From NCBI RefSeq assembly GCF_000230995.2, contig NC_019973.1:5594001-5658000 (forward strand): a stretch of DNA of 64,000 nucleotides. Direction: 5' to 3'. This DNA comes from Mesorhizobium australicum WSM2073 (lineage in GTDB: Bacteria; Pseudomonadota; Alphaproteobacteria; Rhizobiales; Rhizobiaceae). Shown here in pieces: positions 8,703 through 17,344 of the stretch. The notes beneath the pieces are model-generated. The model saw only the letters and a list, made by a program, of their open reading frames with translations. It had not been told where the DNA came from and did no database searches. The position numbers and the translations under genes are program-made. Each line of letters begins with the position of its first letter. Positions within the stretch are counted from its first letter, which is position 1.

Positions 8703-10397
8703 TCATTGGGTCGCCACCGCCATTGGAGCCGCGCGCTGGTTGAGCAGCGCCACGATCTCGTTTCTCATGCCGAACGCCTCGACGGCGCCATCGCGCAACA
8801 GCAGGATCTTGTCGACATTCGCCAAGGTCGAGGGCCGGTGCGAGACGATGATAACAGTGCTGCCGCGGCGCTTGAGCTCGATCGCGCAGTCGCTCAGCGC
8901 GCGATCGCCATCGGCGTCGAGATTGGAACTCGGCTCGTCGAGAATGATCAGTTTCGGCGTTCCAAACACCGCCCGGGCAAGAGCAATCCGTTGCCGATAT
9001 CCTCCCGACAGCACGGCGCCGCCCTCCCCGATCTGCGTCTCGTAGCCCTGCGGCAGTCGGATAATCATCTCGTGTACGCCGGCGAGCCGCGCGGCCTCGA
9101 TCACCTCCTGGTCGACATTGGTCTTGAAGCGTCCGATGTTGGCGGCGACGGTATCGGAGAAGAGTTCGATATCTTGCGGCAGGTAGCCGATGTGATCACC
9201 TAATGCGTCGTGCCCCCATTGCGACAGGTCGGCGCCGTCTAGCCTGACTGTGCCGCGACTGGGTTGCATGACGCCGGCAAGGTGGCGCGCCAGGGTCGAC
9301 TTGCCGGCACCGGAAGGGCCAACGATTCCGAGCGCCTCGCCTGCTTCCAACCGAAACGACACGTCGCGCAGAAGCACTTTCTGCTGGCTTTGAATTGCAA
9401 AGCTTACCTGCTCGACGGAAATCATGCCGCTGGGCTTCGGCAGGTTGAACGCTCTTTCGTTGCGCGCGCCCCCGTCGACCAGCCTCTCGACCCTTGCCAA
9501 CGCTGCCCGCGCCAGGATCAGGCTGCGCCAGAGGCCGACGATCTGCTCGACAGGCTGCAACCCCCTGCCCAGCAGGAGGCTCGCCGCGAACATGGTGCCG
9601 CCGGTAATCTGCCGTTCGATGACCAGATAGGCGCCGAGGCCGAGGATCAGCGATTGCATGGTGAGCCGCAGGAACCGGATGAGGCCCGACATCAAGGCGG
9701 CACGGTCGCTTGCCTCCGCCTGGCGCCGCAGCGCGAGGTTGCGGTCGCGCCCCCAGCGGCGGATGAGACCGTCGATCATCCCCATGGCGCGAACGACTTC
9801 GGAGTTCCTTAGGCTCATCTCGGTGAAGTTATAGTTGTTCGTCGCCAGCTCGTTGGCCTGCTTCAGCGGCGAGCGCACGAGATACTCGTTGAGCACGGCC
9901 ATGCCGATCAGGAGCAGCGAGCAGCCCAGTGCGAAGAAGCCAAGCCACGGATGCAGCAGGAAGATGATGCCGATGTAGATGGGCGACCATGGCAGATCGA
10001 ACAAAGCGTGGATGCCACTGCCGGTGATGACCTGCCTGAACGTATCGAAGTCGCGGATCGGCTGGCTCGGCGAGGAGCCGGGCGATGGGGCCTCGACGGA
10101 CGCGGCGAGGATCTTTGCCGAAAGCAGACGGTCGAGCCGGGCGCTGGCACGCGTCAGGATCCAGGCGCGAACCAGGTCGAGACCCGCCAGCGAAAGGAAG
10201 GCTGCCAGCAACACCAGGGTCAGCATCACGAGCGTGGTTTCGCTGCCGCTGGTGACAACCCGGTCGTAGATCTGCAGCATGTAGAGGGGGGAAGCGAGGT
10301 AGAGCAGGTTGATCGCGAGGCTGAATGCCGCCGCAACCAGGAAATAGCGGCGGCATGCCCGAAGCGCATCCTTCACAATTCGAGACTTGCTATCCAC
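8703..10397 (-). CDS. Type I secretion ABC transporter (PrtD type), permease-ATPase
   Basis: A 564-residue half transporter. The N-terminal half has hydrophobic segments of an ABC exporter membrane domain; the C-terminal half carries Walker A GPSGAGKST, signature LSGGYRQRIALARA and Walker B LIILDEPSSNLD. There is no N-terminal C39 peptidase domain, so it exports substrates with uncleaved C-terminal signals (protease/adhesin type). It lies 63 bases downstream of the adhesin gene and just upstream of the HlyD gene, giving an adhesin-ABC-adaptor order on one strand. Confidence 0.92.
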   Translation of the reverse strand: MDSKSRIVKDALRACRRYFLVAAAFSLAINLLYLASPLYMLQIYDRVVTSGSETTLVMLTLVLLAAFLSLAGLDLVRAWILTRASARLDRLLSAKILAASVEAPSPGSSPSQPIRDFDTFRQVITGSGIHALFDLPWSPIYIGIIFLLHPWLGFFALGCSLLLIGMAVLNEYLVRSPLKQANELATNNYNFTEMSLRNSEVVRAMGMIDGLIRRWGRDRNLALRRQAEASDRAALMSGLIRFLRLTMQSLILGLGAYLVIERQITGGTMFAASLLLGRGLQPVEQIVGLWRSLILARAALARVERLVDGGARNERAFNLPKPSGMISVEQVSFAIQSQQKVLLRDVSFRLEAGEALGIVGPSGAGKSTLARHLAGVMQPSRGTVRLDGADLSQWGHDALGDHIGYLPQDIELFSDTVAANIGRFKTNVDQEVIEAARLAGVHEMIIRLPQGYETQIGEGGAVLSGGYRQRIALARAVFGTPKLIILDEPSSNLDADGDRALSDCAIELKRRGSTVIIVSHRPSTLANVDKILLLRDGAVEAFGMRNEIVALLNQRAAPMAVATQ

Positions 10398-10460
10398 TTC
10401 CAGAACCCCACTCGATACTCGTCAGGTCAGGGAGCCGCCGTAGCCGGCGGCCCTTTTCGC

Positions 10461-13400
10461 TCACACCACGAAGTCGCTTGAAATCGCTCCATTGCCGATG
10501 CCGGTCAGCGTGAATTCCGCCGGATTGTACGAAACGACGGTATGACCCTGGCCATCATCGGCAAGCTTGAAGGCGTTCGCATCATAATTGCCGACCAGAT
10601 GCAGCGCGGCGCCGTGGGTGCCGTCCGAAACGGTCAGCGTTCCGCCGCTGCCATCCTGGTTTGCCTGATAGACGGCCGTCGTTCCCGCACCGAACAGGAT
10701 ATCGCCGAGGTCCAGCCTGTCATCATTGGTGATGCCCCCGATCCGTCCGCTGTAGTCGAAGGAATCGTCGAGTTGCAGCGTGCCGGCAGCGTCGTGTCCG
10801 AAGGTGACGTCCGTCGACGAGGCGCCGCCGAATTCCAGCTTCGACAAATTGCCGATGGTGGCATCGCCGTCGCCGGTAACCTGGCCGTGGATCACGATGT
10901 CGCCGCCATTGGCCCAGAGCATGCCTGAATTCGCCAGGCCGCCGGCGACCGTCAAGCCGCCCGAACCCGTTGCCTCGAGCGTTCCGGAGTTGGTGACGAT
11001 GCTGCCACCGGTATCGATGATCAGCGCGTGCGAGCCGGTTGCGATGATGGTGCCCTGGTTGTCGAGGCTGAGCATGCCGCCGCCCAGCTGGCCGGCGCCC
11101 GAGATCGTGTTGTCGACGTTGACCAGAGTGACGTCCGGCCCTGTGCCGGAAATCATGTTGGCGGCGCTGTCGGACAGCAGGATCTGCCCGCCCCCCTGCA
11201 AGGTCACGCCGTGCTGGATGACCTGCAGCAGCGTATCGCCGCCGGTCGAGTCGAGCGAGATGAGGCCGCTATTGTTGATAATGCCGCTGAGCGGCAGCAA
11301 CGCACCGTCGCCGATCGTCATGGTGCCTGAATTGTTGACCACCGGCGTCTGGTCGAACACGAAATTGCTGGCTGTGAGTGCGCCCGAATGCACGCCGTCC
11401 AGCGTGATCGACTGTCCGTCGCCGAGTGCGATCACCGCATTGCCGTTGGCATCGTCGGCGATATGCGTCTGGAGGTCGGCGAAGTCCGCCAATCCGTTAT
11501 AGCCGATGAGATCGATCTGGTCGGCCGCGGCATCGAAATTGTGCACCGTGTCGGCGCCGATCGGTTGCGAGAAGACGAAGAGATCGTTGCCGTGCGAGCC
11601 GGTCAGCACGTCGTCGCCGGACCAGGCAAAGATCGGCGAACCCGGTGCGTAGGCCTCGACATTATCGGCGATCGATGCGGTGCCCGTGGTGCCGTCGGCA
11701 TTGATCCAGGTCATCTCGACATCGAGCACGGCTGCCCCGGTGAAACTGGCCGGCGTGGTAACGGTCAGCCCGTGCAGGTCGTTGGTCTGGATCGTCCAGC
11801 TTCCGTCGGCGTTGTGGATCGCGCCGTCGATGGTCCAGCCCGAAGGCACATCCTTCACCGTGACGGTGATGAGCGCGCCCTCATGTGATGGGTCGGTGAG
11901 AGCAAGGTTGATAGGCTCGCCGGAGGTGCCGGCGGGGGCCGTGAACTTGGAGCTGCTCCCACCGCCAGCATTGGTCTTGAATGTCACGCTGTCCACAGCC
12001 GTACTGGAATTGTGTGCCGAGCTGTTGTCGGTGACGACCGCGCTTATTTGATGAACAGAGTTGCTGACTGGGAACGGAGGCGCGCCGTCGATAAATGTAT
12101 GGACGTAGTCTCCACTCACTGACCCAGCAGCCAGTTCCGCAGCGGTCATCGTATAGATGAGAACGGGCGCACCGCTAGCGTTGTCATACAATTGAACGCT
12201 CTGAATACCGCTGGCATCCGTCGCATGAACAGTGAAGGTCGACTCCTGTTGGCTCGACGAAAGCTGGTGGCTTATCGAGACGTTCGGCGGTGTAAGGTCG
12301 CTACCCGTAACGCTGATCGTCGCAGTAACGCTACTGGTATCCGCGCCTCCATTGGCCGTACCGTCTCCATCCACCAACGTGTAGGTCACCGTCTTGGCGA
12401 TGGTGGCGCTGGTCGCGTTGGCATAGAGGATATGATCGGCGAGGGCCTGCGCTGCCGCCTGCGTAGCAGCGGCGTTGAAGGTCACGACCAGATTCGACCC
12501 GTTCGTGCCGCCGGTGAAGGTACCAATGAGTGTGCCACCATAGCTCACACTGTTGCCGCTGACGGTGATCTGGCCAGCGCCGGGGGCTTGATTCTGGATG
12601 GTCAACTGGTCCGTGAGCGCGCCGTTTGCCGTGAACCCGACAGTGAGCGAGCCGCCGCCGAAGTTGATGGAGTCGATGTCCGTTACTGTTCCCGCAGGAG
12701 CGATGGCAGCGGCGGCAGATCCAGCTGTATAGTTCAAGGTCGTCGAGAATCCAGCTGAAGCGCCGTTCAGATCTACTACAGGTGCATCGTTGGTGCCGTG
12801 TATGGTGACGGTGATGACCTGCGAGGTGCCGTCAGCCGTCGCCACCGTGATGCTGTCGGTGTAGTCGGTGCCGCCCACGAACTCGTTATGGGCGCTGCCC
12901 ATGGCGTAGGTCCAGTGACCCGTAGCGTCGATCGAGAACGTGCCGTAGCCGTTGCTGCCGGCCACGTTGGTCTGCACGACAAAGGCGTTCGAGCTGTCGG
13001 GATCAGTGGCAACCAGGGTGCCGCCGGTCGACTGCGCCGCATTGGCCTCGGTCACTGCGCCGTTCGCCGTGCCGGTGATGACGGCCGCGTCGTTGGTGCC
13101 GTGGATGGTGATCGTCACCACCTGGGCGGTGCCGTCGGCGGTATGAGCGGTGAAGGTGTCGGTGGTCGTGTCGCCGACATTGAGCGCCTGGACCGTGGCG
13201 TTGCCGTTGTCGAGCGTATAGGTCCACTGGCCGTCGGCGCCGAGCTGATAGGTGCCGAGGCCGCCGGTGCTTGCCGTGCCGGCGGGAGCCGTCTGCCAGC
13301 TGTCGGTCGCATTGTCGACATCGGTGTCGTTGAGATCGCCGCTCGCCGTCGGCGTCCCGGGAATGGCGTTGGCCACGCCGCCGGCCTCGGTCACTGCGCC

Positions 13401-14249
13401 GTTCGCCGTGCCGGTGATGACGGCCGCGTCGTTGGTGCCGTGGATGGTGATCGTCACCACCTGGGCGGTGCCGTCGGCGGTATGAGCGGTGAAGGTGTCG
13501 GTGGTCGTGTCGCCGACATTGAGCGCCTGGACCGTGGCGTTGCCGTTGTCGAGCGTATAGGTCCAGACGCCACCCGTGGTCATCTGATACGTGCCGTAGC
13601 CATGGTCACTTGCATGTCCGGCCGCGACGGCCTGGAATGTATTGGGTGTGTTGTCGACGTCGGTGTCGGTGAGCGTGCCGCTCGCCGTCGGCGTCCCAGG
13701 AACTCCATTGCCGACGCCACCCGCCTCGATCACTGCGCCCGTAGAGACTCCGGAAATCACGGCCGCGTCGTTGGTTCCGGCGAACTGTACCGTGGCGGTT
13801 GCCCAACTGAGCGTTCCATTGCCGAGCCGAATTGAATAGATAAACGTGTCAGTCAGGTATTGCCCTGCATTCAAGTTTTGTAATTGCGTCTTGAAAGCCG
13901 CTGTTAAGGTAGCCGCGTCGTATCCAACGAGTCCGTCGGATGTGATCCAGATTTTCGCGCCGTTAGAACTTGTGTCGGAGCTGCCGATTTCGCTCCGCGC
14001 CGAGTCTTGTGTCAACAAATCAGCAGCGGAGTATCCACTCATCGCGCCTGTATTGTTGATCCCGTTGTCGACCGACCAAAGCGTCTTGGCGTTCCCGCCG
14101 AGATCGTTGGCCATCACATTCAGGAAGATGGGCTGAGAACTATCCTCATTAAGCCCGGTGGTGCTGCTGGTGAACAGGTCGTCCTTTGCCTGCGGTGTAT
14201 TGGAGAATGACGCCGTGGTGCCGCCGGCACCGGTGACCTGAGTAGCCAT
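10461..14249 (-). CDS. Large secreted VCBS-repeat/RTX adhesin, type I substrate
   Basis: A 1262-residue protein with no N-terminal signal peptide. The first half carries successive VCBS-type repeats (recurring GTNDAAVITG and TYTLDNGNATVQALNVGD). A calcium-binding RTX stretch follows (LTGSHGNDLFVF), then a beta-rich C-terminal region and the hydrophobic end DFVV, typical of type I signals. The Met at 14249 is chosen because it begins MATQVTGAGG; the open frame upstream has a different composition. Its product is probably exported by the ABC/HlyD pair encoded directly downstream and acts in surface attachment or biofilm. Two repeat units are identical at DNA level, which suggests recent copy-number change. 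Confidence 0.88.
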   Translation of the reverse strand: MATQVTGAGGTTASFSNTPQAKDDLFTSSTTGLNEDSSQPIFLNVMANDLGGNAKTLWSVDNGINNTGAMSGYSAADLLTQDSARSEIGSSDTSSNGAKIWITSDGLVGYDAATLTAAFKTQLQNLNAGQYLTDTFIYSIRLGNGTLSWATATVQFAGTNDAAVISGVSTGAVIEAGGVGNGVPGTPTASGTLTDTDVDNTPNTFQAVAAGHASDHGYGTYQMTTGGVWTYTLDNGNATVQALNVGDTTTDTFTAHTADGTAQVVTITIHGTNDAAVITGTANGAVTEAGGVANAIPGTPTASGDLNDTDVDNATDSWQTAPAGTASTGGLGTYQLGADGQWTYTLDNGNATVQALNVGDTTTDTFTAHTADGTAQVVTITIHGTNDAAVITGTANGAVTEANAAQSTGGTLVATDPDSSNAFVVQTNVAGSNGYGTFSIDATGHWTYAMGSAHNEFVGGTDYTDSITVATADGTSQVITVTIHGTNDAPVVDLNGASAGFSTTLNYTAGSAAAAIAPAGTVTDIDSINFGGGSLTVGFTANGALTDQLTIQNQAPGAGQITVSGNSVSYGGTLIGTFTGGTNGSNLVVTFNAAATQAAAQALADHILYANATSATIAKTVTYTLVDGDGTANGGADTSSVTATISVTGSDLTPPNVSISHQLSSSQQESTFTVHATDASGIQSVQLYDNASGAPVLIYTMTAAELAAGSVSGDYVHTFIDGAPPFPVSNSVHQISAVVTDNSSAHNSSTAVDSVTFKTNAGGGSSSKFTAPAGTSGEPINLALTDPSHEGALITVTVKDVPSGWTIDGAIHNADGSWTIQTNDLHGLTVTTPASFTGAAVLDVEMTWINADGTTGTASIADNVEAYAPGSPIFAWSGDDVLTGSHGNDLFVFSQPIGADTVHNFDAAADQIDLIGYNGLADFADLQTHIADDANGNAVIALGDGQSITLDGVHSGALTASNFVFDQTPVVNNSGTMTIGDGALLPLSGIINNSGLISLDSTGGDTLLQVIQHGVTLQGGGQILLSDSAANMISGTGPDVTLVNVDNTISGAGQLGGGMLSLDNQGTIIATGSHALIIDTGGSIVTNSGTLEATGSGGLTVAGGLANSGMLWANGGDIVIHGQVTGDGDATIGNLSKLEFGGASSTDVTFGHDAAGTLQLDDSFDYSGRIGGITNDDRLDLGDILFGAGTTAVYQANQDGSGGTLTVSDGTHGAALHLVGNYDANAFKLADDGQGHTVVSYNPAEFTLTGIGNGAISSDFVV
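13045..13226 (-). repeat. 182-bp direct repeat, copy 1, in adhesin gene
   Basis: This stretch appears identical, base for base, to 13384-13565 (offset 339). It encodes a VCBS unit from TYTLDNGNATVQ through GTNDAAVITGTANGAVTEA. The offset is a multiple of three, so gain or loss of one unit keeps the frame. Confidence 0.9.
13384..13565 (-). repeat. 182-bp direct repeat, copy 2, in adhesin gene
   Basis: Second copy of the unit at 13045-13226. The 157 bases between the copies have diverged freely, so the identical part was probably homogenised by recombination. Confidence 0.9.
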
Positions 14250-15612
14250 TTTCAACCCCTGTTTCTGTAGCAGACGCCCCAACGCCTGTTTGTTAATAGT
14301 CCTGTACGACCACGCTCTGTCCGAGCATCGATCCCAAAGTCGCCACACAGCTGGGTTGAAAGCGAGTGCGGCGCATCATCAGCGAGCCTGCCGGACAAGC
14401 AGTGCCGGCTGGAGCTAGCGGATGATGATCGCATGATGGCGGCTGCGACGGCGTTGTCGCAGCGCTACGTCTCCCAACCCAATTGCATCGCCTAAATCGC
14501 CGGTTTCCGATCAAGAGATTTTAGACAATGCTTATATTAGGAGATTATTAACTCTACTGGGGAGGAAGCGTCAACGTCCAACTTGGGCGAACGGTTAATA
14601 TTCAACATGAAGGAGCTGCAGCCACCCGGATCGGCTTGTGAGATCGAACGAGCGCACGCCTAATATGAGCCAGCGCGGCAGAAGATGCGGGGCAGGGTAA
14701 CGAGAGCCCGCCAGCGCACTAACGCTGGACCTTGACCGCTGCCACGGGCGAGCCGGACATCCGGAAGCCTCACGCTCCAACGCAGATCACTCCAAGGATG
14801 ACAAGGCGCGAAGCAGATCTTGCCTTTGTGCACGCCGTTTTACGCCGTAGCCCCCTTCTTAAAGGTCTTTACCTCGTAAGGGACTTGGGCAGATCGGACT
14901 TGCCAGATTGGAGATGAAGATACCAGTTCAGCGAAAGTGAGATACGACACGAGAACAATTCTCGATGGCGAAAATCGCCGCCGAATCTACGCGATTGCCG
15001 CTCCTTCACTCCCACTCGATGATCAACCGGAATTTCAACACACTGATTTTGCTACCCAATTTTTTTCCGAAATTCTATAATACCGTCCCAAATACCGTCG
15101 GATTCTTACGCTGTTGAAAACGCTACAACAATGTAGTCGCTGTCGCAGCATGCATCCTTTTGACTGCATCATTTCCGGTAGCGCCTTCGCAGCGCCAAAC
15201 AGAAAGGCGCGTGGACGCCATTTCGGCGGATCCATCGGACCCGGTATGCAAACCGAGACTGGACAACGGCTGCTTGGTTTCGCATCCGTTTGGCCCACGG
15301 AGCACCGACGAATTTCCTACAATTCGACTGTATACGAGCTTTGGACTATTCGCAGCCTGTTGGCGAATGACCGCATTGGTGCCGCAAGCGGACGAGCCGG
15401 TCCTGGGACGAACTAGCCAGAAAGGCCATTCCGCTGGCACCCCATTGGCCGCAACGACATTGGTTGCGATCCCGCAGGTTGCAGTCATTTGAATCCGGCC
15501 GGCGGGGTAATGCCCAATTCGGTCTCCTTCGGCCCAAACCAGAAAAGCTGCTATCACCGCTGCTCTAGGGTCGCAGCAAACTTTAGATAAACCGCGCCAC
15601 GCAGAGCCCCCG
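14250..15612. other. Long gap without recognisable genes
   Basis: About 1.36 kb with only short frames of poor composition. The part near 14250-14600 should hold the promoter of the adhesin gene; an AT-rich stretch lies around 14517-14555. Around 15035-15120 the base composition drops in GC and contains short A/T runs. Opposed frames between 15123 and 15557 overlap each other and look like shadows. A guaA-end-like sequence at 15006 suggests that an island boundary passes through this gap. Confidence 0.5.
15006..15020 (-). other. guaA 3'-end-like sequence, candidate att site
   Basis: Read on the minus strand, these 15 bases are ATCGAGTGGGAGTGA, which encodes Ile-Glu-Trp-Glu-stop, the almost invariant end of GMP synthase. 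The upstream codons (KFRLI) do not match guaA and an in-frame stop lies 23 codons before, so this is not a guaA gene. A copy of the guaA end is what site-specific islands using guaA leave at one boundary. No integrase lies beside it. Confidence 0.4.
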
Positions 15613-15641
15613 TTGTCTGTTTTTCAGACATGTGCTAGATT
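15613..15641 (+). promoter_or_regulatory. Promoter with dyad operator in front of the 15.7-23.3 kb gene block
   Basis: A sigma70-like promoter can be read as TTGTCT at 15613, a 17-base spacer and TAGATT at 15636. A perfect dyad TGTCTG-TTTTT-CAGACA (15614-15630) overlaps the -35 box and spacer, where a repressor would block RNA polymerase. The XRE protein encoded as the second gene is the obvious candidate to bind it. Predicted transcription begins near 15648. Confidence 0.6.
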
Positions 15642-15674
15642 CGAGTCGGATAAATGGACATGCGAGGTATCATC

Positions 15675-15950
15675 ATGTTCCCTGCTCAAGCGTTTGAAGA
15701 CGCAATCCGAAATGAAATCAGTACGGCCATCAATGACCGTCCTGCTCCACGTGCGGCATGGGAGCCTGCGGTCGACTCGCTCGTGATGGTCCGGGTTGTT
15801 TTGCGCATCGAGGAAGAGTTCGCACTCGACCTTCCGGACGACGTAATGCCAGCTGGTGGCTTCCGTAGTGTCGAACACTGCGTCGTGACCGTCATGGAGA
15901 CATGTCGTGAAGCGTGGAGAGTGAGCCAGCCCGAAACCGAGGAGGTGTAA
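15675..15950 (+). CDS. Acyl-carrier-protein-like small protein
   Basis: A 91-residue protein. The segment VDSLVMVRVVLRIEEEFALDLPDD matches the acyl carrier pattern DSL(x)(x)(v)-helix-EEEF-(x)-IPD, including the Ser that takes 4'-phosphopantetheine. The later SVEHCVVTVMETC fits the last helix. The Met at 15675 has GAGGT upstream; a Met at 15654 in the same frame would leave almost no leader after the predicted promoter. It opens the gene block and ends two bases before the XRE gene. No acyl-transfer partner is seen nearby, so its role is unclear: it may be a structural or sensing relative of ACP. Confidence 0.6.
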   Translation: MFPAQAFEDAIRNEISTAINDRPAPRAAWEPAVDSLVMVRVVLRIEEEFALDLPDDVMPAGGFRSVEHCVVTVMETCREAWRVSQPETEEV

Positions 15951-15951
15951 T

Positions 15952-16326
15952 ATGGCACGGACCCCTGTTGGATTCGCAGGTCCAAACCCGGAGGCCGTTC
16001 GGCTCGGCAAGCGCCTCAAGGACGCGCGTGAATATGTGGGCATCACACAAGAAGAAGCGGCAAACCACCTGAAAGTCCGCCGCTCGGCAATTTCGGAAAT
16101 GGAGGCGGGCAAGAGGGGGGTCGGCGCCCTCGAAATGAAAAGCCTAGCCGTTCTGTACGAGCGGCCGACATCCTGGTTTACCGGCGAATCCGAGCAGCTG
16201 CACGTGCCCGAAGACGTCGCATTTCTGGCGCGCACAGTAAGCGATCTGTCAGAGAACGACAGGGGTGAGCTGGCAAGCTTTGCGGAATTCCTGCGCTCCC
16301 GTTCGAAGGTGAACAAGAATGGCTAG
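15952..16326 (+). CDS. XRE-family helix-turn-helix regulator
   Basis: A 124-residue protein with a Cro/C1-type domain at about residues 18-72 (LGKRLKDAREYVGITQEEAA, then RSAISEMEAGKRG). The C-terminal part LSENDRGELASFAEFLRSR is the helical tail seen in XRE partners of ImmA/IrrE peptidases. Its stop overlaps the start of the ImmA gene by eight bases. In known pairs the peptidase cleaves the repressor to release transcription. Its likely operator is the dyad at 15614-15630, which makes the whole block self-regulated. Confidence 0.88.
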   Translation: MARTPVGFAGPNPEAVRLGKRLKDAREYVGITQEEAANHLKVRRSAISEMEAGKRGVGALEMKSLAVLYERPTSWFTGESEQLHVPEDVAFLARTVSDLSENDRGELASFAEFLRSRSKVNKNG

Positions 16327-17344
16327 GGCGCCCACGCGCGACGCAGTCCTGAAAGGCATGCGGGCAGCGCTTCGCCTGCAGCGCGACCTCGGCCTGGATC
16401 AAGGCGCCGCGCGAGGGCATCGCGTGGACGTATTCGGTTCGATCTACCGACAGAACGTCCCCTTGCTTTTCCGGAAGCTTGAACCGCTCTTGGGGGCTTA
16501 TCTGCGCGAGGGCGGCAATCCAGGGATCATTCTGACGACGCGCCGTCCGCTTGGCCAACAGCGCTTCACTGCTGCGCACGAGCTTGGCCACCATGTGCTG
16601 AACCACGATCCCCATGCGGATGATGATAGTATTCTGCGCCGGTCGCCGGATCATGCTCGGGACTACATCAACCTTCCACCCGCCGAGCAAGAAGCCGATG
16701 CTTTCGCGTCATACTTCCTCGTGCCTGACTGGCTGATTACGGCACTCATGCAGCGTCACCATTGGACGCCGCAGCATCTTCAGAAGGCAGACGTCGTCTA
16801 CCAATTGGCTTTGCGCGTTGGCGCAAGCTATCGCGCGACACTCTACGCGCTAGTGCGCAACAGGGTTATTGGGGCCGGAATCCGGACGCAGCTTGTCAAA
16901 GCGCAACCAGCGACGATCAAGCGTGCACTCGTGCCCGACTATCCAATTGGGTCCACGCAAAACATCGATGTGTGGCACCTGACGGAGCGAGACGAGGGTA
17001 CGGTGATCGAAGCCGGCCGAGACGACTTGTTCGTGGTCAAGCTGCGCGAAGATAGCAACGCCGGTTACGTCTGGAATTTCGACGAACTGGAAATGGCCGG
17101 CTTCGCGATACTGAAAGATGGCCGCGAACAGGTCACCGAAGGGGTGGTTGGGGCTCCCGCGATCCGGCATGTGCTCGCGCGGGCTTCAGATGCGACCGTG
17201 CACGGAGTCTATACTTTGTGGGAGCGCCGGCAGTGGGCTCCGGACGACAATCCTAAACGATGGTCGTTCGATTACAGACCTGTCTATTCGCACGATGCAG
17301 GATTGTTTCGCCCCTCGTTCAGACACGCGGGCGTTGCGCGCTGA
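16319..17344 (+). CDS. ImmA/IrrE-family metallopeptidase with C-terminal chagasin-like domain
   Basis: A 341-residue protein. The zinc motif HELGH is at residues 87-91, with a downstream acidic ligand in PAEQEADAFASYFLVP, as in ImmA/IrrE regulators. Beyond about residue 210 there is a second domain with three blocks matching the loops of chagasin-type (I42) inhibitors of papain-like proteases: SNAGYVW (compare NPTTGYxW), GVVGAPAIR (compare GxxG) and LWERRQW (compare RPW). Its stop TGA shares its A with the ATG of a papain-family protease, so the two are translationally coupled. I infer that the second domain restrains that protease. Confidence 0.82.
   Translation: MARAPTRDAVLKGMRAALRLQRDLGLDQGAARGHRVDVFGSIYRQNVPLLFRKLEPLLGAYLREGGNPGIILTTRRPLGQQRFTAAHELGHHVLNHDPHADDDSILRRSPDHARDYINLPPAEQEADAFASYFLVPDWLITALMQRHHWTPQHLQKADVVYQLALRVGASYRATLYALVRNRVIGAGIRTQLVKAQPATIKRALVPDYPIGSTQNIDVWHLTERDEGTVIEAGRDDLFVVKLREDSNAGYVWNFDELEMAGFAILKDGREQVTEGVVGAPAIRHVLARASDATVHGVYTLWERRQWAPDDNPKRWSFDYRPVYSHDAGLFRPSFRHAGVAR

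Noticed and set aside
15123..15557. 144-codon minus-strand frame and overlapping plus-strand frames
   Set aside because: The frames overlap on both strands, lack ribosome-binding sites and match no family.
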